DNA of 64,000 nucleotides. It comes from Neorhizobium galegae (GTDB taxonomy: Bacteria > Pseudomonadota > Alphaproteobacteria > Rhizobiales > Rhizobiaceae). The notes under the pieces are model-generated. The model saw only the letters and a program-made list of their open reading frames with translations, made no database searches and had not been told where the DNA came from. The stretch spans positions 3,415,501-3,479,500 of the forward strand of contig NZ_CP090095.1 in NCBI RefSeq assembly GCF_021391675.1, in the 5' to 3' direction. The position numbers and the translations under genes were made by a program. Positions 17,382-26,184 of the stretch are shown piece by piece. Every line of letters starts with the position of its first letter. Within the stretch, counting starts at the first letter, position 1.

Positions 17382-17924
17382 TCAGTTCTTCGCCAGTTCC
17401 CGCTCGACCGCGTCGACCAGGCGGCTGTCCTGCGCGTCGACATCAGGCGCGAAACGGGCCTTGATCTCGCCGTCGCGGCCGATCAGGAATTTTTCGAAGT
17501 TCCAGACGATCTCGCCGTCTTCGACCTCCATGCCGAAGCCGCGCAGCTTTTCCTTCATCGGGCCGTCGCCGGTGGTCGGCACGCCGGAGCCGGTCAGGCC
17601 CTGGTAGAGCGGGTGCTTGTCTTCGCCCTTGACGGAGATCTTCGAGAAAATCGGGAATTTTACATCGTAGGTGAGCTGGCAGAACTCGACGATCTCGGCG
17701 TCCGTGCCGGGCTCCTGGCCCTTGAAATTGTTGGCCGGGAAGGCGGTGATCACGAAACCATCGCCGCGCTTGTCTTCGTAGAGTTTTTCGAGGCCTTCAT
17801 ACTGCTTGGTCAGGCCGCATTTCGAGGCGACGTTGACGACCAGCATCACCTTGCCCTTGTATTCCGAAAGCGTGGTCTCGCGGCCGTCGGCCAGCTTCAC
17901 CGGCACGTTCAAAACATCAGTCAT
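17382..17924 (-). CDS. Glutathione peroxidase family protein (cysteine type)
   Basis: The 180-residue product belongs to the glutathione peroxidase family and reduces hydroperoxides. It uses cysteine, not selenocysteine, at the active site (NVASKCGLTKQYEGL, Cys36). Gln70 (FKGQEPG) and Trp141-Asn142 (IVWNFEKFLIGRDGE) complete the catalytic tetrad. A second cysteine (Cys82, FCQLTYDVKFP) fits the resolving cysteine of thioredoxin-dependent members. The ATG at 17924 gives the usual family length; the longer open frame upstream has no similarity. Confidence 0.92.
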   Translation of the reverse strand: MTDVLNVPVKLADGRETTLSEYKGKVMLVVNVASKCGLTKQYEGLEKLYEDKRGDGFVITAFPANNFKGQEPGTDAEIVEFCQLTYDVKFPIFSKISVKGEDKHPLYQGLTGSGVPTTGDGPMKEKLRGFGMEVEDGEIVWNFEKFLIGRDGEIKARFAPDVDAQDSRLVDAVERELAKN

Positions 17925-18132
17925 CACAAATCTCCATTCAAAACAATTCAATAGCCCACAACCATACCCTAGCGAAGCGACCTGCGTTGTCCAGTGGACA
18001 GGCGTCCCCCTTGACGCCCACTGCGCTGGAACTTTAAACGCCTCGCTACATTGATCGGCGGCGCGACCGCACCATCTCCATCCTTCTGCCGGCGGTGATC
18101 CTTCTGCCGGCCCTCTCGACGTCAAGGGCGGC

Positions 18133-19905
18133 ATGACCACTCAGCAGATCCTCGCGTTTTCCGTCATCGCCATCATGATGGCAGTCTTTATCTGGGATCG
18201 GTTCCGTTACGACGTGGTTGCCTGCTGCGCGCTGGTGCTGGCCGTCGCGCTCGGCGTCGTGCCGGTCAACAGAGCGTTTTCCGGCTTCTCGGACGACATC
18301 GTCATCATCGTCGGCAGTGCGCTCGTGGTCAGCGCCGGCGTGGCGCGGTCGGGGATCGTCGATACCGCGATCAAGAAATTCTTCCCGAACCTCAACACGC
18401 TGCACACGCAGCTCGCGCTGCTGATGATCGTCGTGGCGGTGCTTTCCGCCTTCATCAAGAATATCGGCGCTCTGGCGATCATGATGCCGGTCGCCTTCCA
18501 GTTCGCCCGGAAATCCGGCGCCTCGCCATCGAAATACCTGATGCCGATGGCCTTTGCGGCCCTGCTCGGCGGGTTGATGACCCAGATCGGCACCTCGCCC
18601 AATATCGTCGTCTCGCGGCTGAGGGAGGAACTGACCGGCACCTCATTCACGATGTTCGACTTCACGCCACTGGGGGCAATCCTGACCGTCGTCGGCATCA
18701 CCTTCCTGCTCTTCTTCCATTGGCTGGTGCCAAGCCGCACCCGAGAGAACAGCTCGATCGAAGAGGCGGTGGAGATCACCAACTACACGTCCGAGGTCTC
18801 CGTGACCGCCGAGTCGACGATGTTGGAAAAACCGCTCAGCGAACTTCTGAAGCGTGCCGACGGCGAAGTGCTGGCCACCGCCGTGCTGCGCGGCACGGCC
18901 CGCATGTCACCCTTTCCGGACCTGAAGTTGCGCGAAGGCGACGTGGTGATGCTGGAAGGCCCGTCGAAGGCGCTCGACCGGATCGTCTCCGGTGGCAGGT
19001 TGAAGCTGTCCGGCAAACCGCTCAAGGAAAACGGCCAGGCACAGACGGACGTGATCTCGGTCGAAGCGATCATCACCCAGGAATCGTCGCTCAAGGGTCT
19101 GTCCGCCAAGGAACTGGCGCTCTCTTATACGCGCGGCATCAATCTTCTGGCAATCAGCCGGCGCGGCGAGCGGCTGAAGCAGCGGCTGGGCGAGCTGACG
19201 CTGATGGCCGGCGACGTGCTGGTGCTGCAGGGCAGCCGCAAGAACCTGCCCGCCGTGCTGCAGGATTTTTCCCTGCTGCCGCTCGCACAGCGCGAAATCC
19301 TGCTCGGGACACAGCGGCGCGCCTTCATTCCGCTGGTCATCCTGGCGCTTGCCATGGCCGCAACCGCCGTCGGCATCGCCCCGGTTCCCGTCGCCTTCTT
19401 CACCGCCGCCCTCGGCATGGTCGTCTTCCGGGCGATCCCGCTCAACGACTTCTATAAATCGGTCGACGGGCCGATCCTCGTCATGCTGGCGGCACTGATC
19501 CCCGTTTCAGATTCGCTGAGGACGACCGGTGGCAGCGAGCTTATCGCAGGCTGGCTCGGCCAGGTGGCCACGACGCTTCCGGCCGGGGGTGCCCTGGGGC
19601 TGATCCTTGTCACGGCCATGGCGGTGACGCCGTTCCTCAACAATGCCGCGACGGTGCTCGTCATGGGACCGATCGCGGCGAGCTTCGCCACCAATCTCGG
19701 TTTTCGACCGGAGGCGTTCCTGATGGCGGTGGCGATCGGCGCCGGCTGCGATTTCCTCACCCCCGTCGGCCACCAGTGCAACACGCTGGTCTTCGGCCCC
19801 GGCGGCTACAAGTTCTCGGACTATCCGAGGCTCGGCCTGCCGCTTTCTTTCCTGATCATCCTCGTCAGCGTGCCGGCGCTGCTCTATGTCTGGCCGGTAA
19901 GGTAG
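18133..19905 (+). CDS. SLC13/DASS-type anion transporter with two TrkA-C domains
   Basis: The 590-residue inner membrane protein has two blocks of hydrophobic helices separated by a soluble insert. The insert (about residues 205-380) contains two TrkA-C (RCK-C) domains, each ending with a typical strand pair such as LREGDVVMLEGP and LMAGDVLVLQGS. The transport halves show the family asparagine motifs MTQIGTSPNIVVS and VTPFLNNAATVLVMGP. Members carry dicarboxylates, sulfate or other anions with sodium; the regulatory domains may bind nucleotides or ions. A possible promoter TTGACG-N17-TTAAAC lies near 18014-18042. Confidence 0.85.
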   Translation: MTTQQILAFSVIAIMMAVFIWDRFRYDVVACCALVLAVALGVVPVNRAFSGFSDDIVIIVGSALVVSAGVARSGIVDTAIKKFFPNLNTLHTQLALLMIVVAVLSAFIKNIGALAIMMPVAFQFARKSGASPSKYLMPMAFAALLGGLMTQIGTSPNIVVSRLREELTGTSFTMFDFTPLGAILTVVGITFLLFFHWLVPSRTRENSSIEEAVEITNYTSEVSVTAESTMLEKPLSELLKRADGEVLATAVLRGTARMSPFPDLKLREGDVVMLEGPSKALDRIVSGGRLKLSGKPLKENGQAQTDVISVEAIITQESSLKGLSAKELALSYTRGINLLAISRRGERLKQRLGELTLMAGDVLVLQGSRKNLPAVLQDFSLLPLAQREILLGTQRRAFIPLVILALAMAATAVGIAPVPVAFFTAALGMVVFRAIPLNDFYKSVDGPILVMLAALIPVSDSLRTTGGSELIAGWLGQVATTLPAGGALGLILVTAMAVTPFLNNAATVLVMGPIAASFATNLGFRPEAFLMAVAIGAGCDFLTPVGHQCNTLVFGPGGYKFSDYPRLGLPLSFLIILVSVPALLYVWPVR

Positions 19906-20020
19906 GGTTCAGGGCCAAAAACCTTGACGCTCGCGGCTGAATATGGCCTAAGCCTGCGCCAATCCGCATTTCAAAAACAGGCTTGGCGCCTTTCAGGCCG
20001 CCACAGATAGAGCATTCTTC

Positions 20021-21478
20021 ATGATCGCCACGAAGCCCCGCGTCCGCATCGCCCCCTCGCCGACCGGCGAGCCGCATGTCGGCACCGCCTATATCGCGCT
20101 CTTCAACTATCTCTTCGCCAAGAAACATGGCGGCGAATTCATCCTGCGTATCGAGGATACCGATGCGACGCGTTCGACGCTGGAATTCGAGCAGAAGGTG
20201 CTGGACGCGCTGCGCTGGACGGGCCTCACCTGGGCCGAAGGTCCGGATGTCGGCGGCCCCTACGGTCCCTATCGCCAGTCCGACCGCAAGGACATCTACC
20301 AGCCCTATGCCCAGCAACTGCTCGACAAGGGCCATGCCTTCCGCTGCTTCTGCACGCCCGAACGGCTGGAGCAGATGCGCGAAGGCCAGCGCGCCGCCGG
20401 CAAGCCGCCGAAATACGACGGGCTCTGCCTGAGCTACACGGCCGAGGAAGTGACATCCAGGATGGCGGCCGGCGAAGGCTCGGTCATCCGCATGAAGATC
20501 CCGACCGAAGGCTCCTGCGACTTCCACGACGGCGTCTATGGCGACGTGTCGATCCCGTGGGATTCGGTCGACATGCAGGTGCTGATCAAGGGCGATGGCA
20601 TGCCGACCTATCATATGGCCAACGTCATCGACGACCATCTGATGAAGATCACCCACGTCGCCCGTGGCGAGGAATGGCTGGCATCGGTGCCGAAGCACAT
20701 CCTGCTCTATCGATATTTCGAGTGGGAACAGCCGGTGTTCATGCACCTGTCGCTGATGCGCAATGCCGACAAGTCGAAACTGTCGAAGCGCAAGAACCCG
20801 ACCTCGATCTCCTATTATTCCGCGCTCGGCTATCTGCCGGAAGCGCTGATGAACTTTCTGGGCCTGTTCTTCATCCAGATCGCCGAAGGCGAAGAGATGC
20901 TGACCATGGACGAGCTCATCGAAAAGTTCGATCCGGACAACCTCTCCAAGGCCGGCGCGATCTTCGACATCCAGAAGCTCGACTGGCTGAACGGCCGCTG
21001 GCTGCGCGAAAAACTGTCGCCGGACGAATTCGTCGCCCGCGTGCTGGAATGGGCCATGGAGAACAGTCGCCTGACGGAAGGCCTGAAACACTCGCAGAGC
21101 CGTATTTCGAAGCTCGGCGAACTGCCGAACCTCGCCGGCTTCCTGCTATCGAGCGATGTCGGCCTGACGCCGGCCTCGTTTGCGGGCCTCAAGACCAGCC
21201 CGGCCGAGACGCTGGAAATCCTCACCACAGTTCAAACGGATCTCGAAAAGATCCTGGAATGGAATGTCGAGACGATCGATGCGGAACTGCGCGCCGTCGC
21301 CGACAAGCTCGCCAAGAAGCTGCGCGTCGTCACCCCGCCGCTCTTCGTCGCGGTGTCGGGCTCGTCCCGCTCGCTGCCGTTGTTCGACTCGATGGCGCTG
21401 CTCGGCCGCTCGGTGGTGCGCCAGAGGCTGAAGATCGCCGCGACGGTGGTGGCGTCCATGGTGGGCGACGGAAAGTAA
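20021..21478 (+). CDS. gltX: Glutamyl-tRNA synthetase
   Basis: The 485-residue class I synthetase charges tRNA-Glu. The HIGH-type motif is APSPTGEPHVGTAYIALFNY (residues 11-30) and the KMSKS-type motif is KSKLSKRKNP near residue 250. The zinc-site region CFCTPERLEQMREGQRAAGK is also present. Many alphaproteobacteria have two GltX copies, one acting on tRNA-Gln; which copy this is cannot be told from the window. lysS follows on the same strand after a palindromic repeat. Confidence 0.95.
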   Translation: MIATKPRVRIAPSPTGEPHVGTAYIALFNYLFAKKHGGEFILRIEDTDATRSTLEFEQKVLDALRWTGLTWAEGPDVGGPYGPYRQSDRKDIYQPYAQQLLDKGHAFRCFCTPERLEQMREGQRAAGKPPKYDGLCLSYTAEEVTSRMAAGEGSVIRMKIPTEGSCDFHDGVYGDVSIPWDSVDMQVLIKGDGMPTYHMANVIDDHLMKITHVARGEEWLASVPKHILLYRYFEWEQPVFMHLSLMRNADKSKLSKRKNPTSISYYSALGYLPEALMNFLGLFFIQIAEGEEMLTMDELIEKFDPDNLSKAGAIFDIQKLDWLNGRWLREKLSPDEFVARVLEWAMENSRLTEGLKHSQSRISKLGELPNLAGFLLSSDVGLTPASFAGLKTSPAETLEILTTVQTDLEKILEWNVETIDAELRAVADKLAKKLRVVTPPLFVAVSGSSRSLPLFDSMALLGRSVVRQRLKIAATVVASMVGDGK

Positions 21479-21495
21479 AGGCATACGCGACGGGT

Positions 21496-21598
21496 CCCCT
21501 CCCCCTTGTGGGGAGGGTTAGGGAGGGGCCTTTCTTCCTAACATCCAGGAAAACCCTCCCCGTCGCTTCGCTCCGACCCTCCCCACAAGGGGGAGGGT
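21496..21598. repeat. Paired palindromic intergenic repeat between gltX and lysS
   Basis: Two hairpins, CCCTCCCC-CTTGT-GGGGAGGG around 21497-21517 and CCCTCCCC-ACAAGG-GGGAGGG around 21577-21597, are inverted relative to each other, so the whole 100-base block can also fold as one long hairpin. It belongs to the family seen at 2880, 9616 and 62034. Confidence 0.75.
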
Positions 21599-21656
21599 TA
21601 GCCGAGCCAGCCGCACCGGCGAAACAACATAAACCTGCCCGAAAAAGGCGAGAACC

Positions 21657-23153
21657 ATGACCGAGAACACGACCGAAACCGCCCTCTCCTCCGACGCCAC
21701 CCAGGTGCGCGCCCAGAAACTCGCTCTGCTGCGCGAAAAGATCGGCGACGTCTATCCGGCGCATTTCCACCGCACCATGACCAATGCGGAATTGGCCGAG
21801 AAATACAAGAACCTGGAAGCGGACGTCGAGACGCAGGATATCGTCACCGTCGCCGGCCGGGTCTATTCCTCGCGCAATTCCGGCATGTTCATGGATATCC
21901 ATGACGCGTCGGGCAAGGTGCAGATCTTCTCCCACAAGGACACCACGCCGCAGGAAGCGCGCGACCTGCTGCCGATGATCGACATCGGCGACATTATCGG
22001 CGTCACCGGCGTCGTGCGCCGCACCAAGCGCGGCGAGCTCACCATCAACGCCCAGAACATCACCATGCTCACCAAGTCGCTGCTCCCCATGCCGGAAAAG
22101 TGGCACGGCCTGTCGGACGTCGAGCTGCGTTACCGCAAGCGCCATCTCGACATCATGACCAACGAGGAGTCGAAGCTCCGCTTCCAGCAGCGCAGCCGCA
22201 TCGTCTCCGGCATCCGTCGCTTCATGGAAAACGACGGTTTCATGGAAGTCGAGACACCGATGCTGCATTCGGTCTATGGCGGCGCCACCGCCGAGCCCTT
22301 CAAGACCCACCACAACACGCTGAAGCTCGACATGTACCTGCGCATCGCGCCGGAACTGTTCTTGAAGCGCACTCTGGTTTCGGGCCTCACCGACAAGGTG
22401 TTCGAGATCAACCGCAATTTTCGTAACGAAGGCGTCTCGACCAGGCACAATCCTGAATTCACGATGATGGAGTGTTACTGGGCCTATGCCGATTACGAGG
22501 ACATCATGGACCTCGTCGAGCGCCTGTTCTCGACGCTCGCCATGACCATCCACGGCACGACCGAAGTGAAGTTCGGCGACAAGGAACTCTCCTTCAAAGG
22601 CCCGTTCAAGCGCGTGCCAATGCCCGACGCCGTCAAGGAAGCCACCGGCATCGACTTCCTTGCCATGAAGACCGACGAGGAAGCCCGCATCGCCGCCAAG
22701 GCCGCCGGTTTCGCGGTCGAGAAGGACTGGACCTGGGGCGAATGCCTCGCCTTCATCTTCGAGGAAAAGGTCGAGGGCACACTGATCCAGCCAAGCCACG
22801 TCACCCACTTCCCGAAGGACATCTCGCCCTTCGCCAAGGAAGTCCCGGGCGAACCGCGCCTCGTCGAACGCTTCGAGACCTATTGCAACGCCTGGGAACT
22901 GGGCAACGCGTTTTCCGAACTCAACGATCCGGAAGAACAGCGCAAGCGCATGGTCGAGCAGCTCGAACAGGCCCATGCCCGCGGCGAGAAGGACAAGCAG
23001 CTCGACGACGAGTTCCTGGACGCGATCGACCAGGGCATGCCCCCTGCCGGCGGCCTCGGCATCGGCGTCGACCGTCTGGTCATGCTGCTGACGGATTCAC
23101 CGTCCATCCGCGATGTCATCCTGTTCCCGGCGCGCCGCGCCAAGGCGGATTGA
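21657..23153 (+). CDS. lysS: Lysyl-tRNA synthetase (class II)
   Basis: The 498-residue product is a class II synthetase that charges tRNA-Lys. The N-terminal OB-fold anticodon domain contains IVTVAGRVYSSRNSGMFMDI. The catalytic part has motif 2 (EINRNFRNEGVSTRHNPEFT) and motif 3 (GLGIGVDRLVMLLT near the C-terminus). Length and domain order are normal. A purine-rich AAAGGCGAGAA precedes the ATG. Confidence 0.95.
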   Translation: MTENTTETALSSDATQVRAQKLALLREKIGDVYPAHFHRTMTNAELAEKYKNLEADVETQDIVTVAGRVYSSRNSGMFMDIHDASGKVQIFSHKDTTPQEARDLLPMIDIGDIIGVTGVVRRTKRGELTINAQNITMLTKSLLPMPEKWHGLSDVELRYRKRHLDIMTNEESKLRFQQRSRIVSGIRRFMENDGFMEVETPMLHSVYGGATAEPFKTHHNTLKLDMYLRIAPELFLKRTLVSGLTDKVFEINRNFRNEGVSTRHNPEFTMMECYWAYADYEDIMDLVERLFSTLAMTIHGTTEVKFGDKELSFKGPFKRVPMPDAVKEATGIDFLAMKTDEEARIAAKAAGFAVEKDWTWGECLAFIFEEKVEGTLIQPSHVTHFPKDISPFAKEVPGEPRLVERFETYCNAWELGNAFSELNDPEEQRKRMVEQLEQAHARGEKDKQLDDEFLDAIDQGMPPAGGLGIGVDRLVMLLTDSPSIRDVILFPARRAKAD

Positions 23154-23327
23154 TAGCGGTTCACCTCACCGCAAATGCCGTCATCCTCGGGTCAAGCCTG
23201 AGGAAGACGGGGACACGCCGCCAGCGACAAGGGCCGGTCGTGGGCACCGGAACAGGCCTCATGATCGCCTGTCCGGGTGCGAAGCAGCACCGTATGCCGG
23301 TAAGTTCGACCCGAAACGTTTGGGACC

Positions 23328-23876
23328 ATGGCGGAAGACACTTTGATCATCGAACTCAGCCTGGCGGAGCTCCGCGAGGTCACTGGTTATGCGGCAGCGT
23401 GCGGTCGATCCGCATTGGCGATCTTCGAACGTGAACGCCCCGAGGACCCGCGCCCATGGGACGCGATCAATGCTGCGCAGGATTTCGCCGACGGAGGCCG
23501 CCGGACCAAAACGCTCCGGGACCGCGCCTGGGGCGCGCAACGGGCCGCTCATGAAGCCCGCGACGCCGGAAAGGCCGCCGCGAGCGAGGCCGCCCTCGCG
23601 GCGCTGGCGGCAGCCGGGGCGGCCTTCCTCCACCCGCTGGCGAAGGCGGCTCAGGTCAAGCACATCCTCGGATCGGCCGCTCACGCCGCGCGCGCGTTTG
23701 AACTCGCCGCCCAAGAGAACCCCGCTGGCGAAGCTAGCCATATGGCGCAAACACCGATCCGTCCGCATCCAGTAGTGGTGGACGTCCTCAAGCGTTATCC
23801 GGCCGCTCCAACTGGCGGCGGACGGGTCGGCGAACTGGTCCGTCAGCTCGATGCTTCGCTCCGACAAGCTGAATAG
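23328..23876 (+). CDS. Imm-5-like putative immunity protein
   Basis: The 182-residue product matches the pattern of proteins annotated as putative immunity protein (Imm-5 like): ELSLAELREVTGYAAACGRS followed by the alanine-rich helical stretch RAWGAQRAAHEARDAGKAAA. Residues 40-135 are almost all helix-forming. In polymorphic toxin systems such proteins neutralise a cognate toxin, but no toxin or secretion gene is nearby, so the role here is open. A strong hairpin at 24019-24044 may end its transcript. Confidence 0.55.
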   Translation: MAEDTLIIELSLAELREVTGYAAACGRSALAIFERERPEDPRPWDAINAAQDFADGGRRTKTLRDRAWGAQRAAHEARDAGKAAASEAALAALAAAGAAFLHPLAKAAQVKHILGSAAHAARAFELAAQENPAGEASHMAQTPIRPHPVVVDVLKRYPAAPTGGGRVGELVRQLDASLRQAE

Positions 23877-24018
23877 AGAAGGCTCTCCGGGAAGTTACGA
23901 CTAGGAGAGCTACCAAGATCCGACGCTCAGTCGCCACCCTAGCAAGGGTCGGGGGGCTCGGTGAATACCGTCCAGGGATGACGACGGAGAGGGTGGTGGC
24001 GATCACGGCGGCGGCATC

Positions 24019-24044
24019 CCTATCTCTCCAGCGGGAGAGATAGG
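24019..24044. terminator. Hairpin downstream of the Imm-5-like gene
   Basis: CCTATCTCTCC-AGCG-GGAGAGATAGG has a perfect 11-bp stem, between the convergent Imm-5-like gene and the gene ending at 24104. The following AGTTTCAATATTTT is only moderately T-rich. Confidence 0.5.
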
Positions 24045-24103
24045 AGTTTCAATATTTTGCGAAGCCAAGTTGGAAATCGCAAGTGAGGGGTCCTCCCCCA
24101 CTC

Positions 24104-25489
24104 TCAATGCACGACCTGCGCGGCCGGGCCCTTGGCATCCGAAGCTGAAGCCGCCTGGGCGGGTTTCGCGGGTGCGGCCGGAGCCGGTTGGCCCCTGAGC
24201 TTTGCAAGCCATTCGGCGCCGGCGGCGTCCGCGTCCGTGGCGCCGGCGGTCTTGGCCGGAGCCGCTTCGGAATGCGCCGTTTCCGGCGGCTTGGCGTCTG
24301 AACGAACGGCATCGCCATCGGTCTGCTTCGACCAGCGCTTGCCGCCTTCCGCAGACGTGCGAGGCGCAGGCGCGGGTTCTGATGCCTTGGCGGCCGCCGG
24401 GGCTGCGCCGGGTTTCTCCTGTGCCTCGCTGCCGGAGAACACACCCATTATCGAGGCGAGAAAACCGCCCTCTTCCTTTTTCGGTTCTGCGGATGCGGCC
24501 TGGGTGGGCGCGGCCGGCTTCTGGTCGCCCTGGCCCTGATTTGGGACCTGATGGGCGGCGGACTTGTTCGATGACGCGGGCGCCGGATGCGCGGCGGCGG
24601 CGGCCGGGGCAGCTTGGGCGGCAGCAGCCGGGGCCGCGGCGTGGGTTTCAGGGGCGGCAGGATTACCGGCGGGTGCATGGCCTTGCGCAGGAGCTTCTTG
24701 CCCGGAGCCGAAGATCATGCCGGTGACGGAACTGAAGAAGCCGCCGCTCTCCTTGGCCGCGACCTCGCCGCCATGCCCCTCGGCCGGCGCGCCTTGAGCG
24801 TCCGCAGGGGCGGCGCCATGACTACTGGCGACCGGTTCGCCGTGTCCGGCGGGTGCGCTCGGCGCGCCGTGACCGTCAGCCTTCGGCTTCTGGCCGTGTT
24901 CGCCTTCCGGCGTGGCGACGACCGGGCCGACGCAATCGGCGTGATCGGTCAGCCGGGCGGTAAGCGCCTCGACATCCTCGAGCGGCAGGTCGATACGCAT
25001 GCCGTAATATTCGCCGTTCGAATTGGCGGTGCCGTCGAGGTAGAATGCCGAATAAAGCTGGGCGTCGGTGCCCTCGGGCGCCTTTTTGGGATCCGGGATA
25101 TAGACGACCTGGGCGCCGATTGCGCGGCCGCGCATCTGGGCACGATCACGGGGGCCGGCCTTGTCGATCATCGCCACTTGGACGAGATCGGCCTTTTCCT
25201 TTTCCTGGACCGCCTTGGCGACGCGCAAGGCCGTGCGGATGCGCGCCAGACCGTCGCCGGTTCCGTCGCTCACCACATATTTGCGGATCCAGTAACGCTG
25301 GTCCCGCTTGATCTTGACCGTTTCGAGCGCGGTGCATTCCAGCCCGTTGATCTCCAGATAGGAGGGGCCGAGAATCTTGTCCGTGCCGATGAGCACCGCC
25401 GCCGCGCCGCTGCCACCGCCGAGCACGACGATACTGCCCATGAGGATGAAGACGAGCTTCTTGGAAAACCGGAACTTCAGACCCTTCAC
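24104..25489 (-). CDS. Unrecognised membrane-anchored protein with Ala/Pro/His-rich tail
   Basis: No family was recognised for this 461-residue product. It has a basic N-terminus, one membrane segment (about residues 12-34) and a probably periplasmic folded part (about 40-190) with only two cysteines, Cys51 and Cys186, placed to form a disulfide. From about residue 195 it is low-complexity (Ala, Pro, His, Gly, Lys), with two similar short modules, ESGGFFSSVTGMIFGSGQE (247-265) and EEGGFLASIMGVFSGSEAQE (339-358), which look like amphipathic or peptide-binding segments. The neighbouring genes give no clear functional context. Confidence 0.6.
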   Translation of the reverse strand: MKGLKFRFSKKLVFILMGSIVVLGGGSGAAAVLIGTDKILGPSYLEINGLECTALETVKIKRDQRYWIRKYVVSDGTGDGLARIRTALRVAKAVQEKEKADLVQVAMIDKAGPRDRAQMRGRAIGAQVVYIPDPKKAPEGTDAQLYSAFYLDGTANSNGEYYGMRIDLPLEDVEALTARLTDHADCVGPVVATPEGEHGQKPKADGHGAPSAPAGHGEPVASSHGAAPADAQGAPAEGHGGEVAAKESGGFFSSVTGMIFGSGQEAPAQGHAPAGNPAAPETHAAAPAAAAQAAPAAAAAHPAPASSNKSAAHQVPNQGQGDQKPAAPTQAASAEPKKEEGGFLASIMGVFSGSEAQEKPGAAPAAAKASEPAPAPRTSAEGGKRWSKQTDGDAVRSDAKPPETAHSEAAPAKTAGATDADAAGAEWLAKLRGQPAPAAPAKPAQAASASDAKGPAAQVVH

Positions 25490-25688
25490 TTGCCGAACTC
25501 CGGCATGGTCAACTCCATTTTTACGCAGAACAACAGGATGGAATAGTGCCGGGATAGTCGCCTATTCTTGTTGAGGAAGCTTTAAGCCGGGAGGTTCTTT
25601 TCGCCATCCAGAGGTCTTTCTCGCAGCCAGCGTGCTTCATTCCGGAACGTCCCTGTTTTTGATGCATCCCTCTTGCGCAAATCGAACC

Positions 25689-25704
25689 GCGGGTATATAC
25701 CCGC
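25689..25704. promoter_or_regulatory. Palindromic operator for the MarR-type regulator (site 1)
   Basis: GCGGGTATATACCCGC is a perfect 16-bp palindrome ending 3 bases before the MarR start codon. A matching site at 26124-26137 precedes the MFS gene. Binding here would block translation start or transcription of the regulator gene itself. Confidence 0.7.
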
Positions 25705-25707
25705 TCC

Positions 25708-26109
25708 ATGCCGAACGACACCTGCCACTGCATTCTGCTGCGCAAGGCCTCCCGAAAGGTCTCGTCTTACTACGACGAGGCCCTGGCGCCGCTCGGCGTC
25801 AACATCGGGCAGTTCAGCCTGCTGCGCAACATCAACCGGCTGGCGCCTATCTCGCTGACCGATCTCGCCGTCCAGGTGGAACTGGACCGGTCGACGGTCG
25901 GCCGCAATGCCAAGGTGCTGGAGCGCATGGGACTGGTGGCAATCGGCCATGGCGAGGACCAGCGCGAGGCGATGCTGACGGTGGCGCCCAAGGGTGCGGC
26001 GATTCTGAAGCAGGGCGCGCCCCTTTGGGACGGCGTCCAGGACGACATCGAAGCCCGGCTCGGGGCCGAGAAAACCAGACAATTGCAGGAGCTGCTCGCA
26101 GCCCTCTGA
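25708..26109 (+). CDS. MarR-family transcriptional regulator
   Basis: The 133-residue product is a MarR winged-helix regulator: SLTDLAVQVELDRSTVGRNA is the recognition region and GHGEDQREAMLTVAPKGAAI the wing. An N-terminal Cys-x-Cys (Cys6, Cys8) could sense oxidants or electrophiles, which is a guess. Matching palindromes flank the gene, one at its own start and one between it and the MFS gene, so it probably represses both. It begins an operon-like pair with the transporter. Confidence 0.88.
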   Translation: MPNDTCHCILLRKASRKVSSYYDEALAPLGVNIGQFSLLRNINRLAPISLTDLAVQVELDRSTVGRNAKVLERMGLVAIGHGEDQREAMLTVAPKGAAILKQGAPLWDGVQDDIEARLGAEKTRQLQELLAAL

Positions 26110-26123
26110 TTTTTATGCAAAAG

Positions 26124-26137
26124 CGGGCATATACCCG
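26124..26137. promoter_or_regulatory. Palindromic operator for the MarR-type regulator (site 2)
   Basis: CGGGCATATACCCG differs from the inner 14 bases of site 1 at one position (C for T). It lies about 50 bases before the MFS start codon, in the gap after marR. Confidence 0.65.
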
Positions 26138-26184
26138 AAAATCTCACGCTGCCGGTGCGGCGACGACCAGGAAAGGGACAGACC

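Noticed and set aside
23170..23210. Degenerate palindrome CCTCGGG-TCAAG-CCTGAGG after lysS
   Set aside because: Imperfect and short; it could be a decayed repeat or a weak terminator, but support is too thin for a feature.
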